Shown here piece by piece: positions 1 through 5,271 of a stretch of 13,803 nucleotides of DNA. Source of the stretch: Candidatus Peregrinibacteria bacterium (GTDB lineage Bacteria; Patescibacteriota; Gracilibacteria; UBA1369). The stretch's first letter is position 1, and each line of letters begins with the position of its first letter. The notes beneath the pieces were generated by a model. The model did no database searches. It was not told where the DNA came from and saw only the letters and a program-made list of their open reading frames with translations. A program made the translations under genes and the position numbers. The stretch covers positions 1 to 13,803 of the forward strand of contig WJLA01000087.1 of NCBI GenBank assembly GCA_014728765.1, read 5' to 3'.

Positions 1-72
1 GGTGCCGCCTGTTGCTCCGGTGCCGCCTGTTGCTCCGGTGCCGCCTGTTGCTCCGGTGCCGCCTGTTGCTCC
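1..72. repeat. 18-bp perfect tandem repeat, four copies (coding)
   Basis: The unit GGTGCCGCCTGTTGCTCC occurs four times without a mismatch at 1-18, 19-36, 37-54 and 55-72. A diverged fifth unit lies at 73-90. The array may continue to the left of the window. Read on the minus strand, each unit encodes Gly-Ala-Thr-Gly-Gly-Thr in the lipoprotein frame. Because 18 is a multiple of three, copy-number change would lengthen or shorten the tail without a frameshift. Confidence 0.95.
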
Positions 73-405
73 GGTTCCGCCTGTGCCTTGAGGAGGCCAA
101 CCTTCAGGTGGTTCACACCTGAGATCACCATTCGGTTCATTGATGAACCGCCCCCCCCAAGCCGAGCAGATTCTGGCCAGGTCTTCTTGGTCTACCAGAT
201 CGTCGTTGTTGATGTTGTCCCACACGTCCGGAGACGTGGGATTTCCATCCTCATCGACGCACTCGTAGAACCCCGAGTCGGCCGGCCTTTCGGCAAGCCG
301 ACTCCCAGTGACCAGGCAAACCGGTGGATCACTGATGTTGTTGCAGCCCAACGTCCACACGAGGAGGACGAGGGCCATGACTGTGTGTTTGATGATCGTT
401 TTCAT
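1..405 (-). CDS. Putative lipoprotein with Gly/Thr-rich hexapeptide repeats (partial, C-terminus beyond window)
   Basis: I read this minus-strand frame by hand: ATG at 405, open to base 1 (135 codons), so the C-terminus is missing. The start is supported by a strong Shine-Dalgarno (AAAGGAGG, 5 bases before ATG). Residues 1-20 are a short basic N-terminus and a hydrophobic stretch ending WTLG-Cys21, a plausible though not canonical lipobox, so the mature protein is probably lipid-anchored. Residues about 22-105 form a Cys-containing, Asp/Asn-rich segment that I do not recognise. From residue 106 the chain becomes QGTGGT followed by four identical GATGGT units running off the edge. Such Gly/Thr-rich tails are frequent in secreted proteins of Myxococcota-like bacteria (family-level knowledge). 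The gene starts 14 bases after the stop of the outer-membrane protein gene on the same strand, so the two are probably co-transcribed. Function unknown. Confidence 0.7.
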   Translation of the reverse strand, partial: MKTIIKHTVMALVLLVWTLGCNNISDPPVCLVTGSRLAERPADSGFYECVDEDGNPTSPDVWDNINNDDLVDQEDLARICSAWGGRFINEPNGDLRCEPPEGWPPQGTGGTGATGGTGATGGTGATGGTGATGGT

Positions 406-419
406 GGTATCCTCCTTTC

Positions 420-1556
420 TTAGAAGAGCCGGGCTCCAACCTGCAAGAAAAAGTCGACATCACTCTCGCGTCCACCAGCGCCGTCACCGGGACCGCCTCC
501 CCCGGCCCAATTCTGGAATTCAGTGGCGTTGATGCGCCACCTGACCCCAGGAGCTACGAAAAAGACGTCCTTGATGACCAGCTGGAAGCTGGCCGATGCA
601 CCCACGGTGAGTGTGTGCTGCTCACCCGCAGGGTGAACCACCACTTCCAGTTCGTCAGTCTGGCTCAGCACCTCTCGTCCCTGAGTGTGGACGTAGTCGC
701 CGATCAGACCGCGAGCTTCGCCCGCGATCTGCACGTCAGAGTCCCAGCTCGATTGAGCCAAAACACCGATTGAGGCGAAAAGACCCATTGAATTGGCAGA
801 GATGTGTGAACCTGTTTCGATGCGATTCTCCGTGTTCCTGATAGGGAAATACCTACCGGTGTACTCGAAGTCACCGCCCATGGTGAGTGCGAAATTCTGC
901 GAGAACGCAGCGTTGTAACGCGCACCGGCTACGAAACCGTTACGCGGAAAATCGTCGCCGTCGATGGATCGAGTATATCCGAGAGAAAGCGTCATACGAC
1001 GCGGTCCGTGCAGGATACTCTCGATCTCTTCCACCCGCTGAGAGGTGTCTTCAGCCGTGCGCTTGGCATCATCCGCCTTGCGCTCGACCTTGACCACCTT
1101 GCTGACCGGTGCTGACTTTTCATTGACGAGGAAATGCACCGTAGCACACTCCCCTTCTTCCGAGTTATCGCACACCTTCAGATCCGCCATCCCTGAGGAA
1201 GCGGTGAAGGTCACCAGGTTTCCCCGGCGCGACCAGCAGGTTTCAGCGGCTTCGGACAGCTTGACTGCCGGACCGCTGACCTCAGCCCTCTCGTAGGTGG
1301 GGCAATACAGCCCCAGCGAGTAGTCCGCCCCCTCCTCGACGGAGGCGACGAATTCGTTCATGCCGGTCGACTTCATTGCGACGTTGACCGTGCTGCCCGA
1401 TTCCGGGTGCACGTTCAACACTACGTTGCAAGCCTGCATTCCGGGCGCGGGCGCCCGGCGCATGACTTCTCCCTCGCAATCTTCCGCCGAAGCGGTCGAA
1501 GCGAAGAGCATTCCGATGAGCGTGATCAGGACCACGCTCCAGTGGTACTTTTTCAT
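420..1556 (-). CDS. Secreted protein with Cys-rich N-domain, coiled coil and C-terminal outer-membrane beta-barrel
   Basis: 378 residues from ATG at 1556, chosen over an in-frame GTG at 1580 because AAAGGA lies just upstream and the product then begins directly with a signal peptide (MKK, hydrophobic core, ASA-ED cleavage after about residue 24). Residues 25-150 contain six cysteines (27, 43, 85, 107, 129, 136), suggesting up to three disulfides in a periplasmic domain. Residues about 152-182 are a heptad-like Lys/Glu/Asp-rich coiled coil. Residues about 187-378 alternate in beta-strand fashion and end VGARLF; the terminal Phe is the usual mark of proteins inserted by the BAM machinery. This architecture requires an outer membrane, so the host of this segment should be diderm. 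I infer a structural or surface role and recognise no enzyme motif. It probably leads a two-gene operon with the lipoprotein downstream. Confidence 0.75.
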   Translation of the reverse strand: MKKYHWSVVLITLIGMLFASTASAEDCEGEVMRRAPAPGMQACNVVLNVHPESGSTVNVAMKSTGMNEFVASVEEGADYSLGLYCPTYERAEVSGPAVKLSEAAETCWSRRGNLVTFTASSGMADLKVCDNSEEGECATVHFLVNEKSAPVSKVVKVERKADDAKRTAEDTSQRVEEIESILHGPRRMTLSLGYTRSIDGDDFPRNGFVAGARYNAAFSQNFALTMGGDFEYTGRYFPIRNTENRIETGSHISANSMGLFASIGVLAQSSWDSDVQIAGEARGLIGDYVHTQGREVLSQTDELEVVVHPAGEQHTLTVGASASFQLVIKDVFFVAPGVRWRINATEFQNWAGGGGPGDGAGGRESDVDFFLQVGARLF

Positions 1557-1981
1557 TTTCTTTCCTTTCGTGTTGGCCACGCGATGGAGCGTGGTTGAGA
1601 TTGGCCAGGCTGAACCGGCCGCTTGTTTGCGAATGGCTCAGCCGGATGACTGAGTGGTGAATCGTTGAACTTTTATAGCAGCAGAAGAACGGTTATACCG
1701 TCTATTTGCTGTGTAATTAGTGCCAAGATACACCAAATCAAAATTGCCAGAGCTGTTTGCAACTCTAATTTGGTGCATCTTGACTTCTAGTTTTCAAGGA
1801 GCGTAGGAATTCGGATGTAATTTGGGTTTTCAAGATTAAGATTCTTATTTAAATACTCTTTGCAATTTTTGTCAAGTCTTTTTATAACATATCTTTCCCA
1901 CTACCAGTTTTAATCTATAAAATACCCTTGTATTACATTTAAGTAATGCGAAATGAGAAATAATGTTGTTTAAATTATTAA
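1557..1981. other. Gene-free stretch of 425 bases spanning the GC-rich to AT-rich change
   Basis: I see no convincing gene here. Composition falls line by line: about 47% G+C at 1621-1680, 40% at 1681-1740, 38% at 1741-1800 and 30% at 1801-1860. It should hold the promoter of the minus-strand outer-membrane protein gene (a TATAAA-like box on the minus strand near 1671-1677, no convincing -35) and that of csaB on the plus strand (TATAAA at 1916-1921 with a poor -35 TTTCCC 16 bases upstream). A short inverted repeat, ACGGT-TAT-ACCGT, sits at 1689-1701 and could be an operator. The larger inverted repeat at 1722-1784 is listed separately. GTTTTCAAG occurs twice, at 1790-1798 and 1826-1834. Confidence 0.6.
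1722..1784. repeat. Imperfect 17-base inverted repeat with 29-base spacer
   Basis: The left arm, GCCAAGATACACCAAAT (1722-1738), is matched at 15 of 17 positions by the reverse complement of the right arm, ATTTGGTGCATCTTGAC (1768-1784). The spacer holds a small AGAG...CTCT pairing (1750-1753 with 1763-1766). No run of T follows on either strand, so it is not a typical intrinsic terminator. It lies exactly where base composition changes. Confidence 0.7.
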
Positions 1982-3091
1982 ATGAAAAAAATAGTAATCT
2001 GTGGAAATTATGGAATTAACAATCTTGGAGATGAGGCTATATTGGATGGCTTGATCAGATTAATCAAAAGTACTTATCGGAATGCTCACATTATAGTGTT
2101 AAGCTCAGACCCAATTAACACTATCAAACAACATAAAGTGGAGAGTGTTTATATGTTTCCGGCAGGAATTCGTTCACTCTTTTCATTTTTGTTTAAGGCT
2201 CGCTTTTGGGCAACAATGGATGCAGTGGCAACTGCAGATTTGGTAATTCTTGGTGGAGGTGGCTTGCTTACTGATGAGAATAAGCATGCGATATGGATAT
2301 GGTATAGTCAATTTTTTTGGTTTAAATTGTTTGGGAGAAGATTTGTTTGTCTTGCACAAAGTGTAGGACCCATTAAAAAGAATTTTTCTAAATTTTTAGT
2401 TCGAAACATCTATAATTATTCTAAAATTTCCAGTGTTAGAGATCAAAAATCAAAAGAGGTTTTAATTGATATTGGTGTAAAAACGCCTGTAGAGGTTTTA
2501 TCAGATCCGGCATTTGCCTTGGCATATGATGGTAGCTCTTTTCACAAACCGGATAAATCAATTGTTTTATCAATTCGACCATGGAAAAAAGAAAATAGTG
2601 AATTTATTCTAGAAATAGCAAAATTTGTCGAATTTTTAGTTAAGGAAGAAGGTTATATAGTAAATTTCATTCCTTTTCAAAAAGCAATAGCAGATGATAG
2701 CTCTCAATATCGAAAAATAAAAGATAAGTCCGGATTAAATGATGAGACTTTCAAATTGATTGATGTTAATGATTTTCGTCAAGCACTGGATTATATCAGT
2801 AGAGCAGACATGATTTTTGGAATGAGACTACATTCAGTAATCTTTTCAATAATTGCAAGAAAACCATTTTTAGCAATTTCTTATAGTCCTAAAGTCAAAA
2901 ATCTATTACTAAATTCAAATCTTAAATGCTTTTTAGATCTAAATAATGTTAATTTGAAAAATCTAAAGAGTGAATATGCTGAAATTAAGGCGAATCACAA
3001 AAATATCACAATGAAGCTTGAACAAATCAAGTTAAATCAAACCTATGGTTTTTTTAATCATGAAGCTCTTCTAAAGGAAGTGCTTGAGTGA
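1982..3091 (+). CDS. csaB: Polysaccharide pyruvyl transferase family protein (CsaB-like)
   Basis: 369 residues, close to the usual CsaB length. The family is recognised by the N-terminal GNYGINNLGDEAIL motif (residues about 8-21), the central LVILGGGGLL segment, a SVGP motif following a Trp/Phe-rich stretch, SDPAFAL, and a C-terminal half with GMRLHSVIFS, which is typical of this GT-B-like superfamily. In firmicutes CsaB adds ketal-linked pyruvate to a secondary cell-wall polysaccharide that anchors S-layer proteins; a similar envelope role here is inferred. There is no signal peptide, so the enzyme is cytosolic, acting on lipid-linked precursors. The ATG at 1982 begins MKKIVICGNYG, the natural start of the first Rossmann strand, but has no Shine-Dalgarno. 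The gene stands alone on the plus strand, and its 3' end overlaps the end of the convergent RNase HII gene by 38 bases. Confidence 0.85.
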   Translation: MKKIVICGNYGINNLGDEAILDGLIRLIKSTYRNAHIIVLSSDPINTIKQHKVESVYMFPAGIRSLFSFLFKARFWATMDAVATADLVILGGGGLLTDENKHAIWIWYSQFFWFKLFGRRFVCLAQSVGPIKKNFSKFLVRNIYNYSKISSVRDQKSKEVLIDIGVKTPVEVLSDPAFALAYDGSSFHKPDKSIVLSIRPWKKENSEFILEIAKFVEFLVKEEGYIVNFIPFQKAIADDSSQYRKIKDKSGLNDETFKLIDVNDFRQALDYISRADMIFGMRLHSVIFSIIARKPFLAISYSPKVKNLLLNSNLKCFLDLNNVNLKNLKSEYAEIKANHKNITMKLEQIKLNQTYGFFNHEALLKEVLE

Positions 3092-3695
3092 AGGAAGCCG
3101 CAAATACCGGTTTGAAACTTTTACGATGTATTTTACAAATCCCATGTTTTTTGATTAATTGATGATGTTCCACGGTTCCGTAACCTTTATTTTTTTCAAA
3201 TTTGTATTGAGGAAATTGTAGGGCGTATTCACACATTAATCTGTCACGATAGACTTTGGCTATAATTGAAGCGCAAGAAATTTCCTTGATTAAAGAATCT
3301 CCTTTAATAATGGTTCTAAAAGGTATTTCATTTGTGTTTTTTAAGGTTAACTTGTCCTTCCCATCTATTAAAATCAAATCAGGTCTAATACTTAATGCTT
3401 TGATGGCTCTTTTAAATGCAAGTCTGTTGGCATTGGCCAGTCCAAACTTATCTATTTCAGCTGGCTCTGCCAGACCCAAGCCATATATGCCGTTGGCTAT
3501 TAATATATCATATGCTTTTTCCCTTTCAGCAAAGTTCATTTGTTTGGAATCTGTTATTTTGATTCTGCCAATTTCTTTAGTTTCGATATAGGCACACGCA
3601 ACAATGGGACCGGCCCAAGGGCCGCGTCCCACTTCATCTAGTCCTGCTATAATAATTTGATTTTGCTTCGGAGATTTAGTTGTTTTCTTGCTCAA
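3054..3695 (-). CDS. rnhB: Ribonuclease HII
   Basis: Cleaves the RNA strand of RNA-DNA hybrids and starts removal of ribonucleotides misincorporated in DNA. The catalytic acidic residues are visible: Asp20 and Glu21 in LDEVGRGPWAGP, Asp111 in LILIDGKD, and Asp133 in KGDS just before SIIAKVYRD. The DSK motif and the C-terminal HRKSFKP motif are also typical. I prefer a TTG start at 3695, 7 bases after the L19 stop, because it gives 213 residues and places DEVGRG about 20 residues in, as usual. The frame stays open upstream: ATG at 3746 gives 230 residues and ATG at 3827 gives 257, adding a Lys/Arg-rich leader that overlaps the L19 tail. No start has a Shine-Dalgarno. The rplS-rnhB adjacency is common in bacteria. 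The last 38 bases overlap the end of the convergent csaB gene. Confidence 0.93.
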   Translation of the reverse strand: MSKKTTKSPKQNQIIIAGLDEVGRGPWAGPIVACAYIETKEIGRIKITDSKQMNFAEREKAYDILIANGIYGLGLAEPAEIDKFGLANANRLAFKRAIKALSIRPDLILIDGKDKLTLKNTNEIPFRTIIKGDSLIKEISCASIIAKVYRDRLMCEYALQFPQYKFEKNKGYGTVEHHQLIKKHGICKIHRKSFKPVFAASFTQALPLEELHD

Positions 3696-3702
3696 TTTGA
3701 TT

Positions 3703-4329
3703 TTATAAATCCATTGAAGTTTGTGGTTCTTTTTTATCTTCGTCATCCTTTTCTTTCGCGGCTTCTTTTGCTTCTGTAGGCTTTTTCTCTTCTTGCATTT
3801 TCTCTTCTTGCTTTTCTTGGGCTTCATTCACAGTATTTTCATTCTCTGTCTCTGGCTTTGTTGCAGTTTTAGGAGCTGCTTGCTCATTATTGACTACAAC
3901 AGTTTCATTTTCATTCGCAGCTTTTTCATCTTTAGATTTTGCTTCTTCATTGATAGCCTCCATTAATTTTTTCTTTTCTCCCACTCTTTCTTTGAGTCTG
4001 GCAGCTTTACCGCTTATTTCTCTCATGTAATAAAGCTTGGATTGTCTAACTTTACCAACTCTGATAATTTCTATTTTTTCTATGCTTGGGGCATAAATAG
4101 GGAAAATCTTTTCCACTCCGATCCCTTCAACTATTTTTCTAACTGTAATAGTTTTATTGGAACCTGCTCCGTGGCTCGCTTTGATGATAAGTCCTTCAAA
4201 AACCTGTGTTCTTTCCTTGTTACCTTCTTTAATTCTTTGGTGAACCTTGACTGTGGTTCCAGGTCTTAATTCAGGAAGTTTTTTGGTTACTTGCGACTTT
4301 TCTATGTCTTGTATCAATAAATTAGTCAT
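3703..4329 (-). CDS. rplS: 50S ribosomal protein L19 with a long charged C-terminal tail
   Basis: Residues 1-118 are a complete L19: LRPGTTVKVHQRIKEG near residues 21-36, TQVFEGLII, the GVEKIFPIYAPSIEKIEI block (71-88), and VGKVRQSKLYYMRE followed by GKAARLKE. L19 lies at the 30S-50S interface and is normally about 115 residues. Here about 90 further residues follow, made almost only of Lys, Glu, Asp, Ala, Asn, Gln and Thr, probably disordered or a single charged helix. The stop is 7 bases before the preferred start of rnhB, so the two genes are likely co-transcribed and perhaps translationally coupled. The ATG has no Shine-Dalgarno. A plausible promoter lies 35-63 bases upstream. The tail is unusual for L19, although added charged tails on ribosomal proteins occur in several lineages. 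Confidence 0.94.
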   Translation of the reverse strand: MTNLLIQDIEKSQVTKKLPELRPGTTVKVHQRIKEGNKERTQVFEGLIIKASHGAGSNKTITVRKIVEGIGVEKIFPIYAPSIEKIEIIRVGKVRQSKLYYMREISGKAARLKERVGEKKKLMEAINEEAKSKDEKAANENETVVVNNEQAAPKTATKPETENENTVNEAQEKQEEKMQEEKKPTEAKEAAKEKDDEDKKEPQTSMDL

Positions 4330-4363
4330 ACTGTCGTTTCAAATGATGATAAAATGCCAGCAA

Positions 4364-4392
4364 ATACTACGTATAACTTGCGGAAATTGCAA
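4364..4392 (-). promoter_or_regulatory. Candidate sigma-70-type promoter for rplS-rnhB
   Basis: On the minus strand, TTGCAA (4392-4387) and TAGTAT (4369-4364) are separated by exactly 17 bases, each matching the consensus at four of six positions. The spacer contains AAGTTATAC, which is also found upstream of the winged-helix gene. In AT-rich DNA such matches arise by chance, so this is tentative. Confidence 0.35.
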
Positions 4393-4393
4393 G

Positions 4394-4957
4394 CTATTTT
4401 TTTTCATTGTCCAATTTATTTACTGAAACTATATTTTCAGGATTCTCCAGCAAGTCAGATAAAAACTTATCTTTGCATTTTCTGCGGTATAAATAATCTT
4501 CTTTTTCCATAATACTGAATCTGATTGGCCTGGAAGTTTCCAGTTCATTGTTAAAATATGTTTCCAATTGCTCCTTATCAATATCACCTACAATCAAAAG
4601 ATCAATATTAGCTTCATTGTTAACAAATAAACCAGATAAAACCAAGACATCAACTTCACCCATATTGTTGATTCTCTTGGTAATTTCATCCTTGTTGCTG
4701 ATTGACTTGGTTATGATAGCTTTAAGTTCATTAAAAAAAAGAAAATTTTTATTAACCATGTAATATTTCTTTCGACTGCGTTCTTTTGTCTTCAATAAAC
4801 CCATCTTCTTAAGATTATCCAGCTCACGTCTAATTGAATTGATTTGTTCATCCAATTCTCTGGTCAACTCTCTTATGAAAAATTCGCCATCCGGATTTAA
4901 GAGAAAGATAGTTAAAAGTTTAACCCTTGTCGAAGATGTAAACAGTCTCTTGAGCAT
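4394..4957 (-). CDS. Winged-helix DNA-binding protein with degenerate nucleotidyltransferase-like domain
   Basis: 187 residues. Residues 1-70 read as a winged helix: a helix near 10-20, FFIRELTRELDEQINSIRR as the turn and recognition helices, then LKKMGLLKTKERSRKKYYMVN as the wing. Residues about 100-165 resemble a minimal nucleotidyltransferase fold: VDVLVLSGLFVNNEANIDLLIVGDI aligns with the usual GSxARGE...SDIDLLVV pattern. However, the GS is altered (Ser108-Gly109) and the first metal-binding Asp is Asn117, leaving only Asp119. I infer a non-catalytic sensor domain on a transcription regulator, a combination common in CPR bacteria and archaea. It lies 64 bases after the LapA-like gene and 64 bases before L19 on the same strand. 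A perfect 10-base palindrome just before the start could be its own operator. No Shine-Dalgarno is present. Confidence 0.7.
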   Translation of the reverse strand: MLKRLFTSSTRVKLLTIFLLNPDGEFFIRELTRELDEQINSIRRELDNLKKMGLLKTKERSRKKYYMVNKNFLFFNELKAIITKSISNKDEITKRINNMGEVDVLVLSGLFVNNEANIDLLIVGDIDKEQLETYFNNELETSRPIRFSIMEKEDYLYRRKCKDKFLSDLLENPENIVSVNKLDNEKK

Positions 4958-4961
4958 GATT

Positions 4962-4971
4962 TTGTATACAA
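4962..4971. promoter_or_regulatory. Perfect palindrome TTGTATACAA before the winged-helix gene
   Basis: This self-complementary 10-mer ends 4 bases upstream of the ATG of the winged-helix gene. Dimeric winged-helix proteins commonly bind such palindromes, so an autoregulatory operator is a reasonable inference. The TATACA within it could instead serve as a -10 box for a nearly leaderless transcript. Confidence 0.35.
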
Positions 4972-5009
4972 TTTTTACTCAATCGACTGAAATGTATAAC
5001 TTTTTTCTA

Positions 5010-5040
5010 CAAGAAGCAAGATTAATTTTGCCAAGAAGCA
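5010..5040. repeat. Direct repeat CAAGAAGCA, two copies 22 bases apart
   Basis: CAAGAAGCA occurs at 5010-5018 and 5032-5040, a period of 22 bases (about two helical turns), spanning the stop codon of the LapA-like gene and the start of the following spacer. It could be a protein-binding site or chance. Confidence 0.3.
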
Positions 5041-5270
5041 CCGCCTGCCTCTTCATCATTATTATTTGAATTTAATACACTTATTCCCAGTCCCGCAGCC
5101 AGAAGGCCGGCAAAGAATCCTAATCCGAGTAAAATCAATACACCGGTGAACCCGCTGTTAATTGTGAAAAATAGAACAGATAAGTTGAAAGAATTCGGAA
5201 TATTTTGAAATAGAATTATCAATAATACTGTTAAGGTCAAAATATTTGTTACCAAAAAGAAAAGTTTCAT
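5022..5270 (-). CDS. Small LapA-like (DUF1049-type) two-helix inner-membrane protein
   Basis: 82 residues with two membrane helices, about 4-24 (FFLVTNILTLTVLLIILFQNI) and 40-65 (GFTGVLILLGLGFFAGLLAAG), joined by FNLSVLFFTINSG. This pattern of helix, Asn-rich turn, short beta segment with L-FF, then a Gly-rich second helix is that of the LapA domain family. LapA in Escherichia coli assists lipopolysaccharide assembly control; monoderm bacteria carry relatives of unknown role, so I do not transfer that function. The tail (residues 66-82) is acidic and Asn-rich, ending ASWQN. The ATG follows the trigger factor stop after one base (TAA-C-ATG), indicating a shared transcript and coupled translation. 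No Shine-Dalgarno is visible. Confidence 0.7.
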   Translation of the reverse strand: MKLFFLVTNILTLTVLLIILFQNIPNSFNLSVLFFTINSGFTGVLILLGLGFFAGLLAAGLGISVLNSNNNDEEAGGASWQN

Positions 5271-5271
5271 G

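Noticed and set aside
1..90. CRISPR-like array
   Set aside because: The 18-bp units abut with no spacers and code for a regular hexapeptide in an open frame, so it is a coding minisatellite.
1557..1580. GTG at 1580 as start of the outer-membrane protein
   Set aside because: It would put eight residues before the signal peptide. The ATG at 1556 has a better placed ribosome site and begins with a typical signal peptide.
88..1653. Several plus-strand open frames across the GC-rich part
   Set aside because: They are antisense shadows of the minus-strand lipoprotein and outer-membrane protein genes. They lack ribosome sites, and their products are Arg/Pro/Ser-rich without recognisable domains.
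1722..1784. Integron attC site
   Set aside because: The inverted repeat lacks the GTTRRRY and RYYYAAC core sites at its ends, and no integrase or cassette gene is nearby.
4376..4400. Plus-strand intrinsic terminator (CTTGC...GCAAG followed by eight T)
   Set aside because: The stem is only 5 bp, no plus-strand gene ends near it, and the T-run is simply the complement of Lys codons at the end of the winged-helix gene.
4394..4957. Toxin-antitoxin nucleotidyltransferase (MNT) of a HEPN/MNT pair
   Set aside because: No HEPN partner is adjacent, the catalytic GS and DxD residues are altered, and an N-terminal winged helix points to a regulator.
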